Part shown: in pieces, positions 34,376-41,953 of the stretch | How positions within the stretch are numbered: position 1 is the first letter of the stretch | Layout of the letters: the number at the start of each line of letters is the position of its first letter | Source of the DNA: an uncultured Flavobacteriales bacterium | GTDB taxonomy: Bacteria > Bacteroidota > Bacteroidia > Flavobacteriales_F > PHOS-HE28 | Direction: 5' to 3' | DNA: 64,000 bases | NCBI GenBank assembly: GCA_937872175.1 | Contig: CALMPI010000016.1 | Span: 62,001 to 126,000, forward strand | Notes under the pieces: model-generated | What the model was told of the DNA's origin: nothing | Database searches by the model: none | What the model saw: only the letters and a program-made list of their open reading frames with translations | Position numbers and translations under genes: made by a program

Positions 34376-34654
34376 ATGTCCAGCCTGGTCCGCGTCCGCC
34401 TGCTGATCCAGGGCACCGTGCAGGGCGTGTGGTACCGCAAGCACGCCGCCGACGAGGCCATCCGCCTGGGCCTCACGGGCTGGGTGCGCAACCTGCCCGA
34501 TGGCCGCGTGGAGGCCGCAGCGCAAGGTCCGCAGGAAGCGGTGGACCGCTTCGTGGCCTGGTGCCGGCAGGGCCCTCCCCTCGCCCGGGTCACCACCGTG
34601 GAGGTGCACGCTGAACCCGCGCAGCACACCGCGGAGTTCGTCATCCGCCGCTGA
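34376..34654 (+). CDS. acyP: Acylphosphatase
   Basis: A 92-residue cytoplasmic enzyme that hydrolyses acyl phosphates. The family signature GTVQGVWYRKHAADEA contains the catalytic R21 and GWVRNLPDG holds N39; length is normal. Start at 34376, 4 nt after a GATCTTTA box (34364-34371). The following thpR starts 3 nt after its stop, so they form an operon. The gene is divergent from the large PKD protein. Confidence 0.93.
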   Translation: MSSLVRVRLLIQGTVQGVWYRKHAADEAIRLGLTGWVRNLPDGRVEAAAQGPQEAVDRFVAWCRQGPPLARVTTVEVHAEPAQHTAEFVIRR

Positions 34655-34657
34655 CCG

Positions 34658-35209
34658 ATGCGCCTGTTCATCGCTGCGCCGATCCCCGACACCTGGCATC
34701 ATCGCCTGCGCGGCCTCTTGACCGGGCTCGATCTCACCGGCTGGGCACCGACCGACCCGGCCGGCTGGCACCTCACCGTGCGCTTCATCGGCGAGCGCCG
34801 ACCTGCGGAGGTCGACGCGGTCAAAGCCTTGCTGCACGAGGTCTGTGCCTCCACGTCACCGTACGTGCTGGACGCTTCGATCCTGTGCACCATGCCTGCG
34901 GAAAAGACGGGCATGATCTGGCTGCGGTCCGCCCCACACGGCGCCCACCGCGCGCTGCATCTGCGGCTGTCCCATGCCCTCGACCTGCCACCGGACGACC
35001 GTGAGCCCTTCTGGCCGCATGTGACCCTGGCGCGGAGCACGATCCGACCGCCTGCGCCGATCGAGGAACGCACCGTGCCCGGAGAGCTGCGCGTGGACCG
35101 GCTGGCGCTGTACGAAAGCCGGCGCACGTCTGAAGGGCTGCGGTACACGCCACTGCTCACCCTTCCCCTGTCGGGAACAGCTCCAGTTGCCCCTGCGGCG
35201 GTGGCCTGA
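34658..35209 (+). CDS. thpR: RNA 2',3'-cyclic phosphodiesterase (ThpR/LigT family)
   Basis: A 183-residue 2H phosphoesterase that opens 2',3'-cyclic phosphates on RNA ends. The two HxTx motifs are present: HLTV with H38 and T40, and HVTL in WPHVTLARS. MRLFIAAPIP is the usual start. It follows acyP by 3 nt. Its last 53 nt overlap the 3' end of the convergent radical SAM gene (35157-35209), so the C-terminal tail after LLTLPLSG may be unimportant. Confidence 0.9.
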   Translation: MRLFIAAPIPDTWHHRLRGLLTGLDLTGWAPTDPAGWHLTVRFIGERRPAEVDAVKALLHEVCASTSPYVLDASILCTMPAEKTGMIWLRSAPHGAHRALHLRLSHALDLPPDDREPFWPHVTLARSTIRPPAPIEERTVPGELRVDRLALYESRRTSEGLRYTPLLTLPLSGTAPVAPAAVA

Positions 35210-36236
35210 ACCCGGAGCTGTCCATCACCGGAAAGGTGCTCTGCCCGAAGATGCGCCGCCGCATCACGGTGAACAGGCGGTGGATCTGCAGCGCGAACGG
35301 GCCTTCGCCGCGCATGCGGACACCGGAGCGGGCATCGTGCATGCGTCCGCCGTGCAAGGCACTGGTCTGTGCGATCACCTTGGCGGCACGCTCGGGAAAG
35401 TGATGCTGCAGCCAGGCACGGAAGATGGGTTCCACCGCGCCGTTGGTGCGCAGTACGGTGTAGCCGGCCCCGCTGGCACCTGCATCCCTCGCGGCCCGGA
35501 GCAACGCGGGGATCTCCGGTTCGTTCAGCGTCGGGATCACCGGCGCGATCATGGCGTACACCGGGACCCCGGCCGCAGCGAGCAGCTCCATCGCTTTCAA
35601 CCGGTTCGCTGCGGTGCTCGTGCGGGGTTCCAGCACACGGCGCAGATCCTCGTTGAGGGTGGTGAGGCTGATGGCCACGGCCGCCCGGCGCTCACGGGCC
35701 ATTTTGGCCAGCAGGTCGATGTCGCGCAGCACGAGCGCGTTCTTCGTGATCACGCTCACGGGCTGCCCGAAGCGCGCGCACACCTCCAGGCAGGCCCGCG
35801 TCAGCCGCTCCTGTCGCTCCACCGGCTGATAGGGATCCGTGGCGCCCGAGAACATGATCGGCTCGGCCTTCCACCCGGCGGCGCGCAGCGCCTTCTCCAG
35901 CAGCACCGGAGCCTCGCGCTTCACCAGAATGACCCGCTCGAAATCGAAGCCCGCGCTGTAGCCCCAGTACTCGTGCGTGGGCCGCGCGTAGCAGTAGCTG
36001 CAGCCGTGCTCACAGCCCTGGTAGGGATTGAGGCTCCACGTGAAGGGCAGGTCGGGGCTGTCCACCCGGTTCAGGATGCTGCGCGGGAAGGTGGGCAGCA
36101 GCTTCGTGGCCTGATCCACTCCCAGTTCGGGCTCGTCGATGCCGCTCCAGTCCGCCACACCGTAGTGGTGCCGCAGGAAGCGGTTGGCCACCTGGCGGTC
36201 CACGCCTCGACCCTTGACGACCTTCCCGTCATCCAT
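35157..36236 (-). CDS. PA0069-family radical SAM protein
   Basis: A 359-residue radical SAM enzyme of the PA0069/SplB-like group. The iron-sulfur cluster motif is C75, C79, C82 in GCEHGCSYCYA; family blocks GRGVDRQVANRF, FSGATDPYQPVE, ITKNALVLRD and SITTLNE-like SLTTLNEDLRRVLEPRTST follow. The reaction is unknown; SplB itself repairs spore photoproduct, but this subfamily lacks an assigned function. Start at 36236 because a TACCTTCT box (36243-36250, complement) ends 6 nt upstream and GRGxxxxxANRF is near the N-terminus in homologues; 36269 and 36293 are longer alternatives. Confidence 0.9.
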   Translation of the reverse strand: MDDGKVVKGRGVDRQVANRFLRHHYGVADWSGIDEPELGVDQATKLLPTFPRSILNRVDSPDLPFTWSLNPYQGCEHGCSYCYARPTHEYWGYSAGFDFERVILVKREAPVLLEKALRAAGWKAEPIMFSGATDPYQPVERQERLTRACLEVCARFGQPVSVITKNALVLRDIDLLAKMARERRAAVAISLTTLNEDLRRVLEPRTSTAANRLKAMELLAAAGVPVYAMIAPVIPTLNEPEIPALLRAARDAGASGAGYTVLRTNGAVEPIFRAWLQHHFPERAAKVIAQTSALHGGRMHDARSGVRMRGEGPFALQIHRLFTVMRRRIFGQSTFPVMDSSGFRPPPQGQLELFPTGEG

Positions 36237-36322
36237 CGGGTGAGAAGGTAATGGGCCTTGCGGTCGCATGACGTGCGCCCCATGCGAGCCCACTACTTTC
36301 GCGCCCCGTTCCGACCACCCTG

Positions 36323-37432
36323 ATGAAGCGCATACTTCTTCTCGCCCCGCTGGCAGCCCTGGGCTGCGGCACCGCCCCCACCGACCACCAGGCGCCGCCG
36401 CCGGCCGACACGCTGACCGCCTCGGCGGACACCGCGCTCATCCTGCCCGGCGAGACCCACTTCAAGAGCCTCAAGCAGCTCACCTTCGGCGGCGACAACG
36501 CCGAGGCCTACTGGAGCTTCGCCAACGACCGGCTGGTGTTCCAGGTGACCAATCCGGCGTGGGGCGATAGCTGCGACCAGATCCGCTGGTTCAACCCCTT
36601 CACCGACGACCTGAAGCAGGGGCCGCCGACCAAGGTGAGCGTGAACGGGGGGCGCACCACCTGCAGCTACTTCCTGCCGGGCGACAGCCTGGTGCTCTTC
36701 GCCAGCACGCACGAGGCCGGACCCGCCTGCCCGCCGGTGCCGGAGCGCAAGCCGGGGGGCGCGTACGTGTGGCCCCTGTACGACAGCTTCGACATCTACG
36801 TGAGCGACCTGCAGGGGGGCATCCGCCGCAAGCTCACGAACAGCCCGGGCTACGACGCTGAAGCCACCGTGAGCCCAAAGGGCGACCGCATCGTATTCAC
36901 CAGCGTGCGCGACGGCGACCTGGACCTGTACACCATGGCCATCGACGGCAGCGACGTGAAGCGGGTGACCACCGACCTGGGTTACGACGGTGGCGCGTTC
37001 TTCAGCCCGGACGGCAGCAAGCTCCTGTGGCGCGCCAGCCGGCCCAAGACCCCCGAGGAGGTGAAGGAGTACACCGACCTGCTGAAGAAGGGGCTGGTGC
37101 AGCCCACCAACATGGAGCTCTTCGTGGCCAACGCCGACGGCAGCGATGCGCGGCAGATCACCAGCCTGGGCAAGGCCAACTGGGCCCCGTACTGGCATCC
37201 TTCCGGCAGCAAGATCATCTTCGCCAGCAACCACCTGTCCGAGCGCGGCTTCCCCTTCAGCCTCTACCTGATCAACGTGGACGGCAGCGGCCTGGAGCGC
37301 CTCACCACCAGCGACACCTTCGATGCCTTCCCGGTGTTCACCAAGGATGGGAAGCACCTCGTGTTCAGCAGCAACCGCAACAACGGCGGCACACGCGACA
37401 CCAACCTCTTCCTGGCCGAGTGGAAGGACTAA
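36323..37432 (+). CDS. PD40/TolB-like propeller lipoprotein
   Basis: A 369-residue lipoprotein (MKRILLLAPLAALGC, lipobox ALGC, Cys15). It carries at least four PD40 (TolB-like WD40) blades: DAEATVSPKGDRIVFTSVRD, GGAFFSPDGSKLLWRASRP, APYWHPSGSKIIFASN and AFPVFTKDGKHLVFSSN. The family is abundant in Bacteroidota; roles are usually described as peptidase-like or scaffold, here without a catalytic domain. A TACTTTCG box (36294-36301) lies 21 nt before the ATG. A tandem octamer repeat begins directly after the stop. Confidence 0.85.
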   Translation: MKRILLLAPLAALGCGTAPTDHQAPPPADTLTASADTALILPGETHFKSLKQLTFGGDNAEAYWSFANDRLVFQVTNPAWGDSCDQIRWFNPFTDDLKQGPPTKVSVNGGRTTCSYFLPGDSLVLFASTHEAGPACPPVPERKPGGAYVWPLYDSFDIYVSDLQGGIRRKLTNSPGYDAEATVSPKGDRIVFTSVRDGDLDLYTMAIDGSDVKRVTTDLGYDGGAFFSPDGSKLLWRASRPKTPEEVKEYTDLLKKGLVQPTNMELFVANADGSDARQITSLGKANWAPYWHPSGSKIIFASNHLSERGFPFSLYLINVDGSGLERLTTSDTFDAFPVFTKDGKHLVFSSNRNNGGTRDTNLFLAEWKD

Positions 37433-37433
37433 G

Positions 37434-37461
37434 TGCATGTGCCCATGTGCTCATGTGCCCA
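37434..37461 (+). repeat. Tandem octamer repeat NCATGTGC directly after a stop codon
   Basis: Reads GCATGTGC-CCATGTGC-TCATGTGC-CCAT, at least three octamer units, beginning 2 nt after the stop of the PD40 lipoprotein. The same unit occurs in the same orientation relative to its gene at 41354-41408. Confidence 0.75.
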
Positions 37462-37526
37462 TCCTGCCGGGTCGGGACGGGACCGGTCGTGCGCATGGGG
37501 ATCCCGTCGATCTTCGCGCCCTGGGC

Positions 37527-37835
37527 ATGAGTGAGCGCAGGGGCTGGATCGATCGTCTGGCGACGCGGTGGAACGTGAGCCCGTCGCGGGTGTTGATCAT
37601 CCTGCTGGTGTTCGCGTGCACCGGTTTCACGGTGATGTTCCTCAAGCGGCCGGTGGTGGCCTGGTTCACCGGGGGCGAGCAACGCGCGGTCTTCACCGTG
37701 CTGTACTACCTGCTGATCCTGCCCGTGTACAATGTGCTGCTGCTGGCCTACGGGGCGCTCTTCGGTCAGTTCCGCTTCTTCTGGGCCTTCGAGAAGCGCT
37801 TCTTCGGCCGGCTCTTCGGGCGGCGCACGCGCTGA
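37527..37835 (+). CDS. DUF6787 family small membrane protein
   Basis: A 102-residue inner-membrane protein with two transmembrane segments (RVLIILLVFACTGFTVMFL and the region LYYLLILPVYNVLLLAYGAL) and the conserved ending GQFRFFWAFEKRF. This matches the small Bacteroidota family DUF6787, which automatic pipelines sometimes mislabel as prolipoprotein diacylglyceryl transferase; it has no catalytic residues of that enzyme. A GATCTTCG box (37509-37516) lies 10 nt upstream. Its last 70 nt overlap the convergent vsr gene. Confidence 0.82.
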   Translation: MSERRGWIDRLATRWNVSPSRVLIILLVFACTGFTVMFLKRPVVAWFTGGEQRAVFTVLYYLLILPVYNVLLLAYGALFGQFRFFWAFEKRFFGRLFGRRTR

Positions 37836-38284
37836 TCCGCAGGACCTCCGGCCAGGCGGCGCACCACCTTGCCCACCTCCTTCCCCACATCCTTCGTCAC
37901 CCGGCACTCCCACAGCGTGATCACGGTCCAGCCGGCCTGCTTTAACGCCCGTGCCTTCTCGGCATCACGTTCGCTGTTGCGGTCGAGCTTCGCGTTCCAG
38001 AAGCTCTTGTGCGTCTTGGGCCGGCGGGGTTGGCAATGCGGACAGCCATGCCAGAAGCAGCCGTGCACGAACACCGCCACCCGGCGGCCCACGAAGGCGA
38101 TGTCGGGCCTGCCCGGCGCCTTGGCGTAGTGGAGGCGGTAGCCGGTGAGCCCTTTCTCCCGCAGCGCCTTCCGCACCAGCAGTTCCGGTCCGGTGTGCTT
38201 CGCCCGGATGCGGCTCATGGTGGCGCTCACGCGCGGGTCCCTGGGCACCGGCGCGCGGCCGTCGCGGAGGTAGGTGCGGCTCAC
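37766..38284 (-). CDS. vsr: Very short patch repair endonuclease Vsr
   Basis: A 172-residue nuclease that nicks T:G mismatches arising from deamination of 5-methylcytosine. GRPDIAF has the catalytic Asp61; FVHGCFWHGCPHC (about 72-84) and the later WECRV provide metal- and zinc-binding His/Cys residues. No DNA-cytosine methyltransferase is in the window, so it is an orphan here. The GTG start shares bases with the stop of the upstream OmpA-family gene (GTGA, 38281-38284), and the 3' end overlaps DUF6787 by 70 nt. The basic C-terminal tail (RVRRPKSRPKKRFSKAQKKR) is lineage-specific. Confidence 0.92.
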   Translation of the reverse strand: MSRTYLRDGRAPVPRDPRVSATMSRIRAKHTGPELLVRKALREKGLTGYRLHYAKAPGRPDIAFVGRRVAVFVHGCFWHGCPHCQPRRPKTHKSFWNAKLDRNSERDAEKARALKQAGWTVITLWECRVTKDVGKEVGKVVRRLAGGPADQRVRRPKSRPKKRFSKAQKKRN

Positions 38285-40278
38285 AGGATGCGCACCTCCG
38301 TCCTTCGGTTCTGCGCGCGCCCCTCCTCCGTGTCGTTGGTGGCCACCGGTCGGCTCTCGCCATACCCGGCGCTCGTCACCCGTGCTGCATCGATGCCGTA
38401 GCTGGTGAGGAACTTTGCCACGGCCGCCGCTCGCTGCTCGCTGAGCCGCTGGTTGTCCGCATCGGCGCCGACGTTGTCCGTGTGGCCCGCCACCTCGATC
38501 CGCATGGACGGATTGGCCTTCATGAGCCGCAGCAACTTATCCAGTTCGGTGTTGCTGGCGGGCAGCAGTTCCGCGCTGGCGGTGTTGAAGAAGATGTTGC
38601 GCAGGGTGATGCTGCTGCCGCTGGTCAACGGGCTCAGCTTCGCCTCCAGCGCCGGCGGCACTCCGTCCTTCGCCGCCGCCACGCTGTAGTTGGCGCTGAA
38701 GAAGAGGTAGCCCTCGGCGGTGGCGTTCAGGGCATAGTCCCGCCCGGTGGGCAGGCAGACCAGGAACTCGCCGTTGCTGGGATCGCTGTAGGCCGCCGTG
38801 GCCAGCTTGCCGGTGGTGAGGTCGTACAGCTCCACATCGGCCTCCACCGGCTTGCCGTTGGTGATGTCGGTGACCACGCCGCGGATGTAGGTGACCGCCT
38901 CGGGCCGGGCCTCGGGGTAGAGCTCGAAGCTGTAGAGGTCCAGCTCGCCCAGCCCTCCGGCGCGATCGCTGGCGAAATAGGCGATACGCCCATCGGCACT
39001 TACGAGCAGGCTGTTCTCGTCGCCCCCGCTGTTGATGGGCCAGCCGAGGTTCAGCGCGGGACCCCACACATCGTCCCCGCCCTTGCGGCTCACGAAGATG
39101 TCCAGCCCGCCGAAGGCCGGATGGCCATTGCTGCTGAAGTACAGCGTGCGCCCATCCGGGTGGATCTGCACGCTTTCCTCCTGGAAGGGCGTGTTGATCT
39201 GCGGCCCGAGCTTCTCCGGTGCGCTGAAGGTGCCGTCGTCCTGGATCCGGGTGACGAAGATGTCCATGTTCTGGATGCCGTCGCGCGCCTGCATGCCACG
39301 GACGAAGTAGAGCGTGCGACCATCGCTGCCCAGGCTGGGCTGGCTCTCCCAGTTGCGCGAGTTGACGGGCGTGCCCAGGTTGTCCGGCGGGCTCCAGCGG
39401 TTGCCGATGCGCCGGCTGATGAAGAGGTCGCAACTGCCCAGGCCCTTGCGCCCGGCCCCGTAGTCGCCGTCGATGCCCGCGCAGGCGGTGAAGATGATGA
39501 AGCGCCCGTCCGGCGACAGGGTGCCGGCCCCTTCGTTCGCCGGGGTCACCACACCGGACACCGGCCGGGCCGGGGTCCACGCGCCCTGCTCATCGCGGGT
39601 GCTCACGTAGAAGTCCTCCTGGTGCCCCCATGGCGAAGCCCCATCGGGCAGGTCGCGCGTGAACAGCAGGGTGCGGTCGTCGGCGGTGACGCAGGGGTAG
39701 TACTCGGCGTTGGGTGAGTTCACCGCAGGGCCCATGTTCTTCGGCTCGAAGGGCACCGGCTGCAGGATGGCCTTGGCCGCGAACGCGCAGTTGTCCACTC
39801 CGAGCCTGGCGCGCTGCCGCCGCACCGGCTCATCCTCCAGTTCCAGGTAGTTCTTGTAATGCCCTTCCGCCGCCGCGAAGTCCTGATTGCGGAACTCGAT
39901 GTCGGCCAGATGGAGGTACGCGTTCGGAAAGAAGCGCGGGGCGATGCCGATGGCCTCGCGGTACCACTTCATGGCCTCCGGATCGTTGCCCTTCATGTCG
40001 TACAGCTCGGCCAGTGCGAAGCGCGGCTCCACGAATCGCTCGTCGAAGGCGGCCGCCTTCTTCAAGCTCCCCTCCGCCGCGTCCCACTTGCGCGCGTGCA
40101 TGGCATCCAGGCCGTCCTGGTACAGCTTGATGGCCTTGCTCTCCTTGGTGGTGTAGCCGCCGGGGGGTTGGGCAAGAGTGGCGAGTGGCGAGTATTGAGT
40201 GGCGAGTGTGAGCACTGCGAGGCGCAGGCACCACACTCGCCACTCGGTGGGAAGGCAGCGTGCGCAGGCGACCACCAT
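38281..40278 (-). CDS. OmpA-family protein with TPR, PD40 and carboxypeptidase-like modules
   Basis: Cell-envelope protein of 665 residues from ATG 40278 (686 from 40341). After the signal region come TPR repeats (KLYQDGLDAMHARKWDAAE, FPNAYLHLADIEFRNQDFAA), PD40 blades (GRFIIFTACAG, GRTLYFVRG, GRTLYFSSNG), one carboxypeptidase-regulatory-like domain (about residues 455-540) and a C-terminal OmpA peptidoglycan-binding domain (IFFNTASAELLPASN, VAGHTDNVGAD, SEQRAAAVAKFL). This is the PorE/OmpA-like architecture seen among T9SS-associated envelope proteins. The signal peptide is encoded by a GGCGAGT heptamer repeat tract, so the exact start is uncertain. Confidence 0.88.
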   Translation of the reverse strand: MVVACARCLPTEWRVWCLRLAVLTLATQYSPLATLAQPPGGYTTKESKAIKLYQDGLDAMHARKWDAAEGSLKKAAAFDERFVEPRFALAELYDMKGNDPEAMKWYREAIGIAPRFFPNAYLHLADIEFRNQDFAAAEGHYKNYLELEDEPVRRQRARLGVDNCAFAAKAILQPVPFEPKNMGPAVNSPNAEYYPCVTADDRTLLFTRDLPDGASPWGHQEDFYVSTRDEQGAWTPARPVSGVVTPANEGAGTLSPDGRFIIFTACAGIDGDYGAGRKGLGSCDLFISRRIGNRWSPPDNLGTPVNSRNWESQPSLGSDGRTLYFVRGMQARDGIQNMDIFVTRIQDDGTFSAPEKLGPQINTPFQEESVQIHPDGRTLYFSSNGHPAFGGLDIFVSRKGGDDVWGPALNLGWPINSGGDENSLLVSADGRIAYFASDRAGGLGELDLYSFELYPEARPEAVTYIRGVVTDITNGKPVEADVELYDLTTGKLATAAYSDPSNGEFLVCLPTGRDYALNATAEGYLFFSANYSVAAAKDGVPPALEAKLSPLTSGSSITLRNIFFNTASAELLPASNTELDKLLRLMKANPSMRIEVAGHTDNVGADADNQRLSEQRAAAVAKFLTSYGIDAARVTSAGYGESRPVATNDTEEGRAQNRRTEVRIL

Positions 40279-40330
40279 TCGCCACTCGGTGCGCAGGGCT
40301 TGGGCGCAGGCACTCGCCACTCGCCACTCG
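40176..40330. repeat. GGCGAGT heptamer tracts in both orientations
   Basis: Plus-strand tracts of GAGTGGCGAGTGGCGAGT type at 40176-40211 and inverted copies ACTCGCCACTC-type at 40234-40247, 40277-40289 and 40311-40330. The segment lies right after the queE stop codon and inside the N-terminal coding part of the OmpA-family gene. Confidence 0.75.
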
Positions 40331-40352
40331 TGCACAGGCATTGCGGGAAGCT

Positions 40353-40991
40353 TCAAGGGATGTTCAGGGTTTTGTGGATCTGGAGGGAGATGCGCCATCG
40401 CGGATCGGCCATGACCTTCTCCACGATCAACGGCATCACGCGATCGCGCTTCTCCCATTCGGGCTGAAGGAAGAGCACGCAACCGGGGTCCACCTGGGCG
40501 GCGTGCGCATCGGCCCAGCCGAGGTCGTGCCGGTTGACGACGATGACCTTCAGTTCATGGGCAAGGCGGTGGAAGCCGTGCACGGGTGCTTTGAACTTCT
40601 TGGGGCTGAAGCACACATGGTGCCAATCGCCTGTCAAGGGGTGGGTACCGGAGGTTTCAAGATGGGTGCGAAGGCCGCGGGCCCGCAGGGCATCGGTCAG
40701 TGGTGTCAGGTCGTGCATCAGGGGCTCCCCGCCGGTGACCACCACGATGCGGGCGGGATGCGAGTCCGCCTCGGCCGCCAGGTCCGCCGCCGAGCGCTGC
40801 GGGTGGACGGACGCGTCCCAGCTTTCCTTCACATCGCACCACGCACAGCCCACATCGCAGCCTCCAAGCCGGATGAAGCAGGCCGCCTGACCACTGTAGA
40901 GCCCCTCGCCCTGCACGGTGTGGAAGATCTCCATCACCGGGTAGGTCGTGGCCGCGGTGGGTTCCGCACGGGTGGTGATGGAGGCGTTCAC
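40353..40991 (-). CDS. queE: 7-carboxy-7-deazaguanine synthase QueE
   Basis: Radical SAM enzyme of the queuosine/7-deazaguanine pathway, converting 6-carboxytetrahydropterin to 7-carboxy-7-deazaguanine. The 212-residue frame from GTG 40991 has MEIFHTVQGEG, the QueE-type cluster motif C45-x3-C49-x2-C52 (CDVGCAWC), VVTGGEPLMH, LETSGTHPL and the C-terminal LQIHKTLNIP. GTG 41045 is an in-frame alternative but would lie inside the terminator of the upstream RNA. The gene starts 9 nt after that terminator's U-tract, so expression may depend on readthrough. Confidence 0.92.
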   Translation of the reverse strand: MNASITTRAEPTAATTYPVMEIFHTVQGEGLYSGQAACFIRLGGCDVGCAWCDVKESWDASVHPQRSAADLAAEADSHPARIVVVTGGEPLMHDLTPLTDALRARGLRTHLETSGTHPLTGDWHHVCFSPKKFKAPVHGFHRLAHELKVIVVNRHDLGWADAHAAQVDPGCVLFLQPEWEKRDRVMPLIVEKVMADPRWRISLQIHKTLNIP

Positions 40992-40997
40992 GGCAGG

Positions 40998-41235
40998 ACA
41001 AAAAAAGCCCACACAGGACCGAAGTTCAAAGAACCCATGGATCACATGAGCGGGTCGGACAGAAAGGGGTCAGTAATCCGCGTTGTGCCCGGAGGCATCA
41101 TCGCCCGAAGGAGATGCGCGGCCCGCCTTTGCCCTTTGGATCTTCCGTCCCTGAGCAAATAATGTTGGTTCTGAGACTATAGGCCTGTGTGGGCTGGTCG
41201 TTGATCAGCGCACGGCTGAGAAAGAACGCGTCTGC
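40998..41235 (-). ncRNA. Candidate structured RNA, rod-shaped and 6S-like, with terminator
   Basis: In the 420-bp gap between queE and the gene at 41412, four nested helices are seen on the minus strand (plus-strand coordinates): 41184-41195 with 41006-41017 (12 bp, AGCCCACACAGG/CCTGTGTGGGCT), 41167-41172 with 41030-41035, 41143-41150 with 41057-41064 (one G-U pair), and 41117-41121 with 41078-41082. The closing helix ends in a run of seven T, a terminator. The resulting core is about 196 nt with near-symmetric internal loops, the architecture of 6S RNA. A TACATTCG promoter box is at 41240-41247 (complement). A queE leader or attenuator is the alternative. The rest of the gap (41250-41350) holds nothing I recognise. 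Confidence 0.55.
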
Positions 41236-41353
41236 GCTACGAATGTATAGCGCGCGAACAGCCTTCTGCAACCACCGGTTGAAAAATCATCCCCTCCCCT
41301 GCCCGTCGCCATCGGACCGGCCATCGCCCTGGACCGGAGCATCCGCCTCGAGG

Positions 41354-41408
41354 GCACATGGTCACATGAGCACATGAGCACATGCGCACATGGTCGCATG
41401 GGCACATG
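41354..41408 (-). repeat. Tandem octamer repeat directly after a stop codon
   Basis: Seven octamers of the type GCACATGN/TCACATGA on the plus strand, that is NCATGTGC when read in the direction of the gene whose stop is at 41412. Same unit and same relative orientation as at 37434-37461. Confidence 0.78.
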
Positions 41409-41411
41409 GTC

Positions 41412-41951
41412 CTACTCCCCTTTCTGCCCCACGAAGTGATCCTCCTTGTCCTCGAAGAGAATGTTGAAGGTGGTGAGGCTGCCGTAGCAGCGGGTGATGT
41501 ACTGCTGCAGCTCCACCTTGTCGGCTTCGCTGAGCGCCGCGTGGGCGTTGACCTTCTGCTCCAGCACGCGGAAGCGGTCGCGGATCATGACGATCTTGTG
41601 GAAGAGGTCGTCGATGGGCACTTCCTTGCTCTTCAGGGTGGGGTCCTTCGGCCGCAGTTCCATCACCCCTCCTTCGTACCGTCGCGCCATGCTCACCGGG
41701 CGCTGCGGCATCTGCAGTTCCTCCAGCACCTCGCGCAGGGCGTCCTTCACGTGCTCCAGATCGAGCGGCTCCTGGCCGATCTCCACGCCCGGGGCGATGG
41801 TGACCAGCCCTTCGAAGCTGCGGCTGATGGGCTGTTCTCCATGCTCGCGGAAGAAGACGTGCACGGTGCGCGGATCGATGTCGTAGACGACGCCCACGCC
41901 CAAGGTCGGGTGCTTCACGCGGGCCCCGATGCTGATGTCATGCAGTTCCAT
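41412..41951 (-). CDS. Conserved hypothetical protein paired with a GreA-like factor
   Basis: A 179-residue soluble protein of a Bacteroidota-restricted family without assigned function. The first 50 residues (ISIGARVKHPTLGVGVVYDI, VHVFFREHGEQPISRSFEGL) look like a small SH3/Tudor-like barrel comparable in pattern to the RNA-polymerase-binding domain of CarD, followed by helical sequence (DDLFHKIVMIRDRFRVLEQK). Only 2 nt separate it from the GreA-like gene upstream, so a shared role with RNA polymerase is a reasonable inference, not a demonstrated one. Confidence 0.75.
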   Translation of the reverse strand: MELHDISIGARVKHPTLGVGVVYDIDPRTVHVFFREHGEQPISRSFEGLVTIAPGVEIGQEPLDLEHVKDALREVLEELQMPQRPVSMARRYEGGVMELRPKDPTLKSKEVPIDDLFHKIVMIRDRFRVLEQKVNAHAALSEADKVELQQYITRCYGSLTTFNILFEDKEDHFVGQKGE

Positions 41952-41953
41952 GC

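Noticed and set aside
40176-40330. Possible CRISPR array
   Set aside because: Units are 7-11 nt in mixed orientation with no regular spacers and no cas genes.
41205-41405. Minus-strand 66-codon frame across the octamer repeat
   Set aside because: Cys/His/Met-rich translation derives from the CATGTGC repeat; no homology pattern, no start context.
40992-41411. tmRNA or RNase P RNA in the gap upstream of queE
   Set aside because: No tRNA-like ends or tag-peptide frame, and no conserved RNase P core blocks could be found; the rod-like pairing fits 6S-type better.
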